Shown: positions 40,746-49,520 of the stretch, one piece after another | Layout: each line of letters begins with the position of its first letter | How positions within the stretch are numbered: the stretch's first letter is position 1 | Source of the DNA: Epilithonimonas mollis | Lineage (GTDB): Bacteria > Bacteroidota > Bacteroidia > Flavobacteriales > Weeksellaceae | Direction of reading: 5' to 3' | Length of the DNA: 64,000 bases | Assembly (NCBI RefSeq): GCF_900142325.1 | Contig: NZ_FRAM01000002.1 | Coordinates: forward strand, 992,001 to 1,056,000 | Program-made: the position numbers and the translations under genes | Notes under the pieces: model-generated | What the model saw: the letters and a program-made list of their open reading frames with translations, nothing else | Told to the model about the DNA's origin: nothing | Database searches by the model: none

Positions 40746-42260
40746 TTAGAAAAAATTCATCCAGTTGCTTTCATTTTCATTGATTTCACAGATCGCACTG
40801 ATGTTTTTGTGATGGTTCATCGACGCCAGTAGTGTTACGATTTCCTGTCTCACAATCTCTATGGAGTTATCTGTGAGCTCCTGATTAAAACCTGCATTAT
40901 TCAATTCAATAAGGTCATTAACCGTAACGATTCTGGATATTATTTTTCCTAGATCAATCATTTTCCGCTGAGACATTGGGCTGCTGATTGTGATATTCAG
41001 TTCATCAAAATATACTTTCGCTGCATCTTTGGTAATTTCATTGATCAAAAGATATTCTCCAAGATTTTCTGTCTTTTTCTTTTTCATGTCTTTTAAAATC
41101 CCTTCAGAAATCTGTGTGTAAAGCATTTCATTAGAACCTTCAAATATCTGGAATGGACGGCTGTCCATGATCGCCCTTCCGCCGATATGGCTGATTCTGT
41201 AACCTTTCGCACCCGACAGTTGGACCAATATCTGAGCAGCTTCCTGCATCATGTCGGTCACAAAAGCCTTCATGCTGTTGGCATGGACACCGCTTCCGGA
41301 AACATCTTTTTCGATGCCGCTAACAATTGTACTTTTAGCACACATTGCAGAAGAAAGCGTAAAAAATGACTGCAGCTTTGCAAGCTGATATTGTACCTGA
41401 TCCAGAGAAAACAAATTAGAGGCACCCACGATTCTTTCTTTGCAATGTGTGATTGCTTCGTCCATCATTCTTTTCAGAAATCCCATTCCCATTCCAGGAA
41501 ACTGGAATCTGCTTCTGTGAAGGATGTCAAGCATCATTTTCAGACCGGTCGTTTCGGGAATCAGTTTGTTATATTCCGGAACGGTAATGTCAATTTTATT
41601 GAGACCGTACGGAATCATGTAAAGACCGGCATTGTCATAGTATTCCTGAACTTCGATATTCTGTTCAGGGTTATGTGTGTCTGCCACGAAAAAATCCAGA
41701 TCCCGAGAGAGATTTCCGTCAGAATTGATATTTCTGGAAGTGATCAGCCAATAATTTGCAAGACCTGTAAGACCTTGCCAGTGTTTGGTTCCTTTGATAT
41801 GGTATTCGTTATTTTTCCGCTCATTCTGGGTTTTCATGTTGAGAGCATCACTTCCGAAATCAGGTTCGGTGATCATCAAACCTCCCATGGCTCCGAAATC
41901 CAGAAAATGTTTAAAAATATCACCTTTTATGATGTTATTTCCATATTTGGCAAGCGGTTCCAGAAATAATGCGATGTTGATTCCAAATGTCAATGAAAGA
42001 GGGAGCGATTCATAAGCCGCAGCAGATAAAATCCCGAGACATTCTTTAACTTTTGCACCTCTGCCCGCAAATTCTTTGGGGATCGCTACGGATAAAGGTT
42101 TTAGATTCATGATTTCTTTCCATACATTCGGAGGCAAACCTCTGGAAAGACTTAGCTGATCAATATTTTCTTTTTGAAAAAGTGACGAAAGTGATTCTTT
42201 AAAACGGCTAAGAAATTCTGGATATGTAACTTCTGAAGCGTCTAATGCTAATGCATTCAT
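40746..42260 (-). CDS. Acyl-CoA dehydrogenase family protein
   Basis: A 504-residue flavoprotein. The middle domain has the FAD-binding stretch MITEPDFGSDALNMKTQ (about 136-152) and KGTKHWQGLTGLANYWLI. The C-terminal helical bundle holds AQILVQLSGAKGYR and ...RPFQIFEGSNEMLYTQI (near 370), which matches the usual ARxxxIxGGTxE ending motif with Glu-Gly-Ser. A further 120 residues follow, longer than simple acyl-CoA dehydrogenases. It oxidises an acyl-CoA or related thioester; chain length cannot be told. It has no neighbouring fatty-acid genes. Confidence 0.88.
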   Translation of the reverse strand: MNALALDASEVTYPEFLSRFKESLSSLFQKENIDQLSLSRGLPPNVWKEIMNLKPLSVAIPKEFAGRGAKVKECLGILSAAAYESLPLSLTFGINIALFLEPLAKYGNNIIKGDIFKHFLDFGAMGGLMITEPDFGSDALNMKTQNERKNNEYHIKGTKHWQGLTGLANYWLITSRNINSDGNLSRDLDFFVADTHNPEQNIEVQEYYDNAGLYMIPYGLNKIDITVPEYNKLIPETTGLKMMLDILHRSRFQFPGMGMGFLKRMMDEAITHCKERIVGASNLFSLDQVQYQLAKLQSFFTLSSAMCAKSTIVSGIEKDVSGSGVHANSMKAFVTDMMQEAAQILVQLSGAKGYRISHIGGRAIMDSRPFQIFEGSNEMLYTQISEGILKDMKKKKTENLGEYLLINEITKDAAKVYFDELNITISSPMSQRKMIDLGKIISRIVTVNDLIELNNAGFNQELTDNSIEIVRQEIVTLLASMNHHKNISAICEINENESNWMNFF

Positions 42261-42430
42261 AGAGTATAAAATAAATATTGCAAGCCATTTTTTGCAAGAG
42301 AAAAATAAGTGAAGCGAATGGCAACAATATATTTGAAATTGTACAGCTCCACACTGATATATTCTGTCAAATATAACATTATTAATCCATAGATATTTTA
42401 GAAATGGATGTTTATTTATATTTTAGCTAA

Positions 42431-42796
42431 ATGAAAAATCTGATTTATATTTTTCTTGGTGGCGGTGTTGGAAGTATATTGCGGTTTTTAATTTCAAATT
42501 ACACTCAAAAATTTTGGAATATCAATGCTTTTCCGTTGGGTACATTTTTGGTAAACATTACCGGGTGTTTTCTGATAGGATGCCTGTCCGGTTATTTTAT
42601 GAAAGTTGATAACTCTCTGAAATATCTTTTAATTACAGGTTTGTGTGGCGGTTACACAACATTTTCCACCTTCTCAGCTGAGAACTTTTCTTTGCTTCAG
42701 AATTCCAATTACGGGATTTTAATTTTGTATTCTTTATTGAGTCTGATTATCGGAATTATGATGGTTTTTTTAGGCTTTCAAATTATTAAAAACTAA
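42431..42796 (+). CDS. crcB: Fluoride channel FluC (CrcB)
   Basis: A 121-residue four-helix membrane protein. GGGVGSILRF near the start, PLGTFLVNITGCFLIG with the pore Asn, and LCGGYTTFSTFSAE with the Phe-box and sodium-site Thr/Ser are the CrcB signatures. It forms dual-topology dimers that let fluoride leave the cell. I looked for a fluoride riboswitch in the 170 bases upstream and saw none. It stands alone, just before tRNA-Ser. Confidence 0.93.
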   Translation: MKNLIYIFLGGGVGSILRFLISNYTQKFWNINAFPLGTFLVNITGCFLIGCLSGYFMKVDNSLKYLLITGLCGGYTTFSTFSAENFSLLQNSNYGILILYSLLSLIIGIMMVFLGFQIIKN

Positions 42797-42844
42797 ATTT
42801 TTATTTTGATAATTAGGAGTTTAAATTTTTTTCGTTAAAATAAT

Positions 42845-42875
42845 TTGGTCATAATGCAAAAGCTTTCTATATTTG
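42845..42875 (+). promoter_or_regulatory. Promoter of tRNA-Ser
   Basis: TTG (42845-42847) and TATATTTG (42868-42875), 20 bases apart: a complete flavobacterial promoter, about 30 bases before the tRNA. Confidence 0.75.
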
Positions 42876-42906
42876 CACCACTGAAAACGAGAAATCGTAC
42901 AGGTAA

Positions 42907-42991
42907 GGAGAGTTGGCAGAGTGGTCGATTGCGGCAGTCTTGAAAACTGTTGACTGTAACAGGTCCGGGGGTTCGAATCCCTCACTCTCCG
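42907..42991 (+). tRNA. tRNA-Ser (UGA)
   Basis: Acceptor GGAGAGT pairs with ACTCTCC (42984-42990), with CCA encoded at 42992-42994. The anticodon stem GCAGT/ACTGT holds loop CTTGAAA, giving anticodon TGA. A variable arm follows (class II tRNA), and the T arm is GGGGGTTCGAATCCCTC. It is the likely attachment site for the integrase gene 250 bases downstream. Confidence 0.96.
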
Positions 42992-43015
42992 CCAGGTTAG
43001 AAACAAAAATAAGCT

Positions 43016-43051
43016 AAAACGCTGTAAACATCAATGTTTACAGCGTTTTTT
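43016..43051 (+). terminator. Terminator after tRNA-Ser
   Basis: AACGCTGTAAACA/TGTTTACAGCGTT with a TCAA loop and six T residues. The outer bases GCTAAAAC/GTTTTAGC extend the dyad. Confidence 0.85.
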
Positions 43052-43096
43052 GTTTTAGCGCAGGTGTCAAGAAAAAACAAAAAAGGCCATATTAAA

Positions 43097-43145
43097 AGTG
43101 ACCTATTCAGTGACCTATCGTAAAAATATCAAAAATAGGTCACTG
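43097..43145. promoter_or_regulatory. Repeated AGTGACCTAT sites before the integrase
   Basis: AGTGACCTATT (43097-43107) is followed by CAGTGACCTAT (43108-43118) and, 16 bases on, its inverse ATAGGTCACTG (43135-43145). These may be arm-type integrase sites, a regulator site, or both. Confidence 0.55.
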
Positions 43146-43246
43146 GAATCTTCGGAAAACCCGACCAATAGGCAGTCTAACGATTGAACATCTTGCAAAA
43201 AGTGGTAACAAAAAGTAAATTATTAAACAATTAAAGTTATCACACA

Positions 43247-44473
43247 ATGAACAAAACATTTAACTTGTTATTCTACATCAAAAAGAATAAAATTAGAACA
43301 AACGGAACCGCTCCTATCTATTTACGGATCACGATAGACGGCAAAGCAGCAGAGATTGCGGCTAAAAGGTATATAGACCCAAAGAAATGGGATAATAAAG
43401 CACAGAAAGCTGTAGGTAGTAGCCAAGAAGCTAAGGCACTTAACTCTTATCTTAAAACTTTAGAACAAAAAGTATATGATTTCCACTTCTTGATGCTGAA
43501 AGAGGAAGTTGTTGTTACTGCAGAGAGTTTAAAATCTAAACTGCTTGGAACGGATACTGAGAAAAGAATGCTTATTCCGATATTCCAGGAGCATAATGAC
43601 AAAGTGGAAGCTTTGGTCGGTCAGGATTTTGCCCCAGGAACATTGGAGCGTTATAAAACATCTCTAAAGCATACTCGGGAATTCATTAATTGGAAATACA
43701 AAATCTCTGATATTGATATCACGCAAATCGATCACGGTTTTGTCAGCGATTATGACTTCTGGCTGCGCAGTGTAAGAAAATGCGGAAACAATACGGCTGT
43801 GAAATACCTCAAAAATTTCAAAAAGATCATTCGTCTGTGTATGGCGCACGGCTGGATCACAAAAGACCCTTTTCTAGGCTATAAAGCAAAAATAAAGGCT
43901 GTGGAACGTCCATATCTTACCAAAGAGGAAATTCAGACGATCTACGAAAAGGAATTTGCATCAGACCGATTAAACCAAGTTCGGGATATTTTTCTATTCA
44001 GCTGCTACACAGGCCTGGCCTACGTGGATGTTAAACAACTGTCAAAATCTAACATCAATATCGGCGTTGATGGCGATCAATGGATTTTTACCCATCGTCA
44101 AAAGACCGATACATCCACCAGGGTTCCGTTATTGCCTGTGGCTCAGGAACTGGTTTTAAAATATGAGAATCATCCGCAATGTGTTAATTCAGATGTTTTA
44201 TTCCCTGTTCTGAGTAATCAAAAAATGAATTCATATCTGAAAGAAATTGCGAGTGTCTGTGGAATCAATAAAGATTTGACATTCCATATAGCAAGGCATA
44301 CGTTTGCTACTACGGTTACATTGTCTAATGGTGTACCTATTGAGAGTGTGAGTAAAATGCTTGGCCATACTAATATTAAGACTACTCAGCATTATGCGAA
44401 GATTTTGGATAAGAAAGTAAGTGATGACATGGCGGTTTTAAGATGTAAACTTGAGAGCAGTGATTTTAATTAG
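43247..44473 (+). CDS. Tyrosine site-specific integrase
   Basis: A 408-residue recombinase of the Bacteroidota mobile-element type. An Arm/SAM-like N-terminal DNA-binding region (to about 215) precedes the catalytic domain. SCYTGLAYVDVKQL occupies the place of the first catalytic Arg box (this clade lacks the Arg), HIARHTFATTV holds the H-x-x-R, and LGHTNIKTTQHYAKI the last His and the nucleophile Tyr (about residue 385). It lies 250 bases after tRNA-Ser. A decayed second copy of its C-terminal half lies at 52256-52752. The intact copy could still excise an element. Confidence 0.93.
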   Translation: MNKTFNLLFYIKKNKIRTNGTAPIYLRITIDGKAAEIAAKRYIDPKKWDNKAQKAVGSSQEAKALNSYLKTLEQKVYDFHFLMLKEEVVVTAESLKSKLLGTDTEKRMLIPIFQEHNDKVEALVGQDFAPGTLERYKTSLKHTREFINWKYKISDIDITQIDHGFVSDYDFWLRSVRKCGNNTAVKYLKNFKKIIRLCMAHGWITKDPFLGYKAKIKAVERPYLTKEEIQTIYEKEFASDRLNQVRDIFLFSCYTGLAYVDVKQLSKSNINIGVDGDQWIFTHRQKTDTSTRVPLLPVAQELVLKYENHPQCVNSDVLFPVLSNQKMNSYLKEIASVCGINKDLTFHIARHTFATTVTLSNGVPIESVSKMLGHTNIKTTQHYAKILDKKVSDDMAVLRCKLESSDFN

Positions 44474-44964
44474 GCATTATAGTAAGAGATATTAAATTTT
44501 ACCCCGCATTGTGACCATAACGAGCGTTTCTTCAAATATTTTTATGATGATTTGCTTCGGTTAAGTCAAAATAAAAATCTGTTACATACTCCGATTTTAT
44601 CAAATTTTTTTTTATAGATTATGTTCAACGCAATTTAACTTTCTAAAATTACAAGGCAATCAGTATTGAAATAGTAAGTCATTAATTGGCTGTTCCGCTC
44701 TCATACCCATAACCGAAGAAATATCGAAACATTTGATGAAAGATTAGAAAGTTTCTCACAATTATCTGAACTGAAATATTTATACCCTGAAGTATTACAT
44801 AAAAAGTTAGTGAGGATATGAGGATTTTAAAAACAAAATTTTCAGCTACACCGATGAAGATAAAAAGATAGTTTAATCATCCTCGGTTTGGCTACCAAAT
44901 CCCTCATATTGACTTCATAATACAAATCTCATTTGGTGACATTTGCGGTATAAAATTTAAATAA
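44474..44964. other. Gene-free stretch with vestigial coding
   Basis: About 490 bases with no intact gene. Between 44700 and 44830 the plus strand reads RNIETFDERLESFSQLSEL and YLYPEVLHKK, which looks like the remains of a protein I cannot name, now broken by stops. Confidence 0.4.
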
Positions 44965-45180
44965 ATGAAAAATTCATTAACACACAAAACAGCATTTTTA
45001 TCTTGGCTGGTAATTTATCCGGTAATTAACATTGTATCCTATTTTTTTGATGATTTATTGATTCAAATTCCATTATTAGTTCGTACACTATTGTTATTAG
45101 CAATTTTGGTTCCTCTTATGACTTATATTATAATGCCAATTTATACTAAGCTATTTGAAAAGTGGTTGAAGAAAGAATAG
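44965..45180 (+). CDS. Small two-helix membrane protein (ABM-enzyme tail-like)
   Basis: A 71-residue protein with two membrane helices. The pattern (LSWLVIYPVINIVSY..., then VRTLLLLAILVPLMTYIIMP, then KLFEKWLKKE) closely follows the membrane tail that many antibiotic-biosynthesis-monooxygenase-type proteins carry after their catalytic domain. Here the tail is alone, as an independent gene or a truncated remnant with a good start. It lies 44 bases before an AraC-type regulator in the same direction. Confidence 0.6.
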   Translation: MKNSLTHKTAFLSWLVIYPVINIVSYFFDDLLIQIPLLVRTLLLLAILVPLMTYIIMPIYTKLFEKWLKKE

Positions 45181-45224
45181 CCTGACTGTGAATATTACTA
45201 ATTAATTATATTTAAATTTAAGCA

Positions 45225-46139
45225 ATGAAAAAGGAAGAACCAACATATAGAAAATTTGACTCTCTGAATGACTTCCATCGGGCTCTTGGACTGCCAAAGC
45301 CATTACACCCGATGATAAGCATGATAAACCTTGATGATGTCAATGTAATTGTGGATGAACTACCAGAAATGATGGTTCTTAATTACTACAAAATTGCCTA
45401 TAAAACTAATATCGCTTCCCAAGTTAAATACGGTCAGAATCAATATGATTTTAGCGAAGGTGGTTTAATTTTTACTGCACCAAACCAACTGTTTGAAAGC
45501 CCGGATGAAGTCAAAAAATCCGGCTACGTACTGTTGATCCATCCCGATTTCCTTTTATCATACCCTTTGGCAAAAAAGATAAAAGACTATGGCTATTTTT
45601 CGTATTCTGCTAATGAGGCCCTGCATTTGTCTGATAAGGAAAAGACTGTTATACTATCCATTTTCGATATTATTCTTGATGAGCTTAACAGCCGTATTGA
45701 CGATTTTAGTCAGGATGTAATTATTTCACAAGTTGAATTATTACTAAATTATTGCAACCGTTTCTACAAACGCCAATTTATTACAAGAAAAGCTGTAAAC
45801 AATAGTTTGCTCGATAAGCTGGAAGGTATACTAGATGATTATTTTAATAATGAAAAGACTTCCACTCACGGCATTCCTACTGTTCAATATCTTGCAGAAC
45901 TTGTCAACTTATCACCAAGCTACCTAAGCGATATGCTACGCTCACTTACCGGGCAGAATGCGCAACAACACATACACCATAAATTGATTGAAAAGGCCAA
46001 GGAACTATTATCTACAACTGATTTATCAATCTCAGAAATTGCATATCAATTGGGTTTTGAGCATCCGCAATCATTTAGCAAATTGTTTAAAACAAAAACT
46101 AAACTTTCGCCGGTAGATTTCAGACATTCATTTAATTAG
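45225..46139 (+). CDS. AraC family transcriptional regulator
   Basis: A 304-residue regulator. The N-terminal part (about 1-180) is a cupin-like sensing domain (SEGGLIFTAPNQLFES, VLLIHPDFLL). The C-terminal double HTH (about 205-304) has VQYLAELVNLSPSYLSDMLRSL in the first motif and ISEIAYQLGFEHPQSFSKLFK in the second. It probably controls the following alpha/beta hydrolase gene and may control its own operon. The ligand is unknown. It lies within the integrase-bounded region. Confidence 0.93.
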   Translation: MKKEEPTYRKFDSLNDFHRALGLPKPLHPMISMINLDDVNVIVDELPEMMVLNYYKIAYKTNIASQVKYGQNQYDFSEGGLIFTAPNQLFESPDEVKKSGYVLLIHPDFLLSYPLAKKIKDYGYFSYSANEALHLSDKEKTVILSIFDIILDELNSRIDDFSQDVIISQVELLLNYCNRFYKRQFITRKAVNNSLLDKLEGILDDYFNNEKTSTHGIPTVQYLAELVNLSPSYLSDMLRSLTGQNAQQHIHHKLIEKAKELLSTTDLSISEIAYQLGFEHPQSFSKLFKTKTKLSPVDFRHSFN

Positions 46140-46169
46140 TCTTAAATGTAATCTTTAAGACTAATTGTT

Positions 46170-46217
46170 AAAAGAGAACCAAATTTCCTGTTGGAAGTTT
46201 GCTTCTCTTTTGTTTTT
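46170..46217 (+). terminator. Terminator of the AraC gene
   Basis: Long stem AAAAGAGAA...CCAAATTTCC / GGAAGTTTG...TTCTCTTTT ending in a T-rich tail. Confidence 0.75.
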
Positions 46218-46352
46218 GTAATAGTCTGAAAATCAATCAAAATTATTTAAAAATCCAGACTCATTTAGACTACGCCAAACCTCAATTAGGCTAAATGCGA
46301 CTGCCGAAATATATCAACCTTTGTGTATTGTTAAACTTAAATATTTTAAACG

Positions 46353-47312
46353 ATGAAAAACCAAGATCAAATTTCAGTTATCGGATTTAGCACAAATCCT
46401 GTTATCACTTACAGCCCTTTAGTAATGTCAGTTTCTGACAGAGCAGTTGACATGCATTTAAAGGTTTCAGCACCTGTTAACGGAACTAAACTTCCTATTG
46501 TGATTCTTTCGCACGGGCATGGCGCCTCCACTTATCTTTCTTCATTAAGAGGATTGGCACCATTAACCGAATTCTTTTCTTCAAAAGGCTTTATTGTCAT
46601 TCAGCCAACGCACCTTGATTCCAAACTCTTGGGTCTTGACACTACAGGTCCTGAAGGAAGCTTATTTTTGAAATCGAGAGCCAAGGACGTCCATTTTATC
46701 CTTGACAACATCGATCAAATCTTAGCCACAATTCCAGGTTTGGAAAACCGTGCCGACAAATCACAAGTTTCCGCTATCGGGCATTCGCTGGGTGCGCTTA
46801 CAACCGGGATGCTTGCAGGTGCGGAAGTCACCGACAATTTAACCGGAGAAACAATAAGTTTGACCGAGCCAAGGTTGAAAGCCATAGTAATGATTGGAGC
46901 ACCCGGTAGCCCTGAAGGTCTTAACGGCGATTTCGCCACTACCAATTATCCTATCTTAAAAGGCATCAATTACAAAACGATGTCACTACCCACACTTGTA
47001 ATCAATGGTGACAAAGACATTAACCTCAATTTTTCTAATGTTGAAAACTGGCGTGCCGATGCGTATTATGACAGTTCTGCACCTTCAAGTCTGCTGACTG
47101 TATTTGGTGCTGAACATATCTACGGTGGTGTTTCTGGATGGGATGTTGCTGAAACTTCAGATGAAAGCCCGGAACTTGTTGCATTCGTATGTGAATCTAT
47201 TTTAGCGTATATCTGTTCTGCAATGGATCCAAATGACGACAGCTGGAAACAATTACAAAAAGATTTTGAAAACAATCCTAATACAAAAGCACGGATAGAC
47301 ATTAAATCATAA
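46353..47312 (+). CDS. Alpha/beta hydrolase
   Basis: A 319-residue hydrolase of chlorophyllase/dienelactone-hydrolase style. PIVILSHGHGASTYLSSL (about 49-66) forms the oxyanion region and AIGHSLGALTTG (near 147) is the nucleophile elbow with Ser. An acidic residue in LVINGDKDIN (about 222) and His in FGAEHIYGG (near 252) complete the triad. There is no signal peptide, so it is cytosolic. It follows an AraC regulator gene with a terminator in between. Substrate unknown; esters are most likely. Confidence 0.85.
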   Translation: MKNQDQISVIGFSTNPVITYSPLVMSVSDRAVDMHLKVSAPVNGTKLPIVILSHGHGASTYLSSLRGLAPLTEFFSSKGFIVIQPTHLDSKLLGLDTTGPEGSLFLKSRAKDVHFILDNIDQILATIPGLENRADKSQVSAIGHSLGALTTGMLAGAEVTDNLTGETISLTEPRLKAIVMIGAPGSPEGLNGDFATTNYPILKGINYKTMSLPTLVINGDKDINLNFSNVENWRADAYYDSSAPSSLLTVFGAEHIYGGVSGWDVAETSDESPELVAFVCESILAYICSAMDPNDDSWKQLQKDFENNPNTKARIDIKS

Positions 47313-48012
47313 GGCTTTACGCTTAAATCATTTAATAACTGCTGGTATGGTACAGACTTCTTTAAACTCTGTAGCATACCCTTTTTTAGTTTTAAAAACC
47401 GAATACTAAAATAATAATAATATAGATTTGAACACAGAAATAACATGCACCCTGTCTGAAATCCGTGAGCAATTGAACTTTATAGATTTAGAATTTGACA
47501 ATCCAGATTAAAATGCGAAAAAGCCATCGATATCAATACCGTATGCTCCGGAAAATTTTGCAACAAACAAAAGTTTATCGGAATATAACAGTAAAATTGC
47601 CGATTTAAAACAACAAGTAAATCTTTAAAATGCAAAATATGATTCTGGACAAGCCGGAGGATTTTAAGGCAAATGCGAGGTCATATTCGGTTTTCCATAT
47701 CAGTCCGTAAGACTTGCCCATGAATGGATATCGCGGGAAGCTTTTAGCAACGGAGCATTGTTGCTGCGGAAAACATAAAATGCAAAAAAGAGGGGTTCTA
47801 TAATTTGAAGATATCGTCCTTATTTTTTGGAGATGGAGGATGATTGTCCTAAAGTCTACGTTTAAAGATAATTTCTCGATCATTCTGTTCTACTCAAACT
47901 GTACTCAACTGGGTTTTTCTTAACTCATTTTTTAGCATATATAGAAATAACTTGAAGAAACTAGGTAAATTAATTAGGCTAGGGACAAAACTATCTAAAT
48001 AGTTATTGTTCC

Positions 48013-48192
48013 CTAAAGAGAAATTGTCCAGACTGTTTGAAAGGTATTACGGGACAGATTATCAGGGTCAAAAATTTTTTAGGCCTTGGCCTTTATATCT
48101 GTGCCGATATCATCAAAAATCATGGAGTTTTTTATCGGTGTTGACAGTGAGTTTGGAGATGGCTCAATGTTTGGTTCACTTTGCCATTATAG
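48013..48192 (+). pseudogene. Sensor histidine kinase C-terminal remnant
   Basis: Three frames together give KLSRLFERYYGTDYQGQKF, GLGLYICADIIKNHG, and FIGVDSEFGDGSMF. This is the ATPase G1/G2 region that ends a HATPase domain. At least two frameshifts break it, and no upstream kinase domains are visible. Confidence 0.7.
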
Positions 48193-48344
48193 TTTTTCCC
48201 ATTACAGTAATTTATATTACACTATTCACAAATTTAAAATTCAAACTGTCAATTCCAATTTTTACAAAAACCTGAAAAATATAAAATGTGCAGGTTATGT
48301 TGCCGATTTTTTTAATATAGATTTAACATAAATGTTTTTAATAA

Positions 48345-48520
48345 TGGAATCAGTCAGAAAATGTTGACTAAATGTCTCCGCAAACTCGAAAGAGATGGTC
48401 TTGTCGCAAGAACTGTTTATCCTGGATTATAATCTGACTGCCTTGGGAAAAAGTCTACTGATACAGGTAACGCTACTATGGTTATGGATTACCAATAATA
48501 TAGAAGTTTTTAAAGATCAC
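48345..48520 (+). pseudogene. HxlR family regulator remnant
   Basis: Broken frames read GISQKMLTKCLRKLERDGLVARTVYP and then YNLTALGKSLLIQVTLLW, the recognition helix/wing and the following LTxLGxSL block of HxlR winged-helix regulators. Start and end are lost. Confidence 0.7.
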
Positions 48521-48809
48521 AGAAGCAGCTAAATTAAATAAACTCTGGTTTGTATCTGATCGAATACTGATAGGAGTCAGCAATGGTCTCAATGAGGTTC
48601 AATTGTCGAAAACTGCGTAGTAGACCTTTAAGTAAAGATTTTCCGGATTCTTTTAAATATAATGCTCAACAGCTTATCAGGGCTGTAAATTAGATGTCAT
48701 TCCAGTCATCTGTTCTCCTATCTTCCGTAGCATGTTTCCTTTGGTTAAGTCTTTTGCATGTTTTGGAATAGATGCAGGTACGAATCCATTAAGATCGAAA
48801 TTTTAATGC

Positions 48810-49520
48810 TTATAACAATCCATTTGTAAAAGTTTTCATAAAGTTTTCTTTATAGATTTCGCCGATCGGAACCGCCTTGTCATCAAAACTTATAGAATAG
48901 CTGTCGAATGAAATAATATGATCCGAATTAATTACATACGACTTGCTGACTCTGATAAAGTTTGATAAAGGAATTTTCTGATGAATGGTCTTAAGGTTCA
49001 TCGAGGCTATGATCTTCTGTGATTTGGTATGGATGATGACATAATCTTTTAGACCTTCAATATATTTGATGTCTGCAAAATTCACTTTGTAGAATTTCTT
49101 CTCAGACCTTACGATCAGGAATTCCAAGGTGCTTTTTTCAACCCTGTTTTCTTTATTGGCTGATAAAAGATCGCTGTAATGTTGGGCTTTTTCAACTGCT
49201 TTTTGCAGCCTTTCATTATTAAAGGGTTTCAGAAGATAATCGATAGCATCCAGTTCATAGCTTTCGAGCGCATATTGAGGATATGCCGTTGTAAAAATAA
49301 CCAGGCTACTTTTAGATATCTTTTCAATAAACTGCAGACCTGTCATTTTAGGCATTTGTATATCAAGGAATACAATGTCTACTTCATGTTCAGAAAGAAA
49401 TTGTTCTGCAGGCAATGCATTTGAAAAGCTTCCGATGACAGTAGGACCCGAAATCTCTGCAAGCATCGAATGCAATTCCTCTCTTGCCAAAGGTTCATCG
49501 TCTATAATAATACAGTTCAT
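48810..49520 (-). CDS. LytTR family response regulator
   Basis: A 236-residue regulator. The receiver domain (1-120) has the Asp-Asp pair (IIDDEP), the phosphoacceptor in VDIVFLDIQMPKM (about Asp54) and Lys in LLKPFN. The C-terminal LytTR DNA-binding domain (about 135-235) shows VNFADIKYIEGLKDYVIIHT and FIRVSKSYVINSDHI. It overlaps the kinase gene by 4 bases and is co-translated with it. The likely target is the divergent gene pair starting at 50776. Confidence 0.95.
   Translation of the reverse strand: MNCIIIDDEPLAREELHSMLAEISGPTVIGSFSNALPAEQFLSEHEVDIVFLDIQMPKMTGLQFIEKISKSSLVIFTTAYPQYALESYELDAIDYLLKPFNNERLQKAVEKAQHYSDLLSANKENRVEKSTLEFLIVRSEKKFYKVNFADIKYIEGLKDYVIIHTKSQKIIASMNLKTIHQKIPLSNFIRVSKSYVINSDHIISFDSYSISFDDKAVPIGEIYKENFMKTFTNGLL

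Larger units (their letters stand above)
47313..48809. other. Decayed 1.5-kb region
   Basis: No intact gene. It holds remains of several genes in broken frames: a histidine kinase end (48013-48192) and an HxlR regulator (48345-48520) are recognisable. A further piece (47430-47620, including LSEIREQLNFIDLEFDNPD) is not. After 48590 the frame reads RPLSKDFPDSFKYNAQQLIR before a stop, origin unknown. Confidence 0.6.

Noticed and set aside
42261-42430. Fluoride riboswitch before crcB
   Set aside because: I looked for the conserved pseudoknot bases and saw no convincing match.
47605-47883. 92-residue minus-strand frame
   Set aside because: No motif, poor composition, and it lies in a decayed region; most likely chance.
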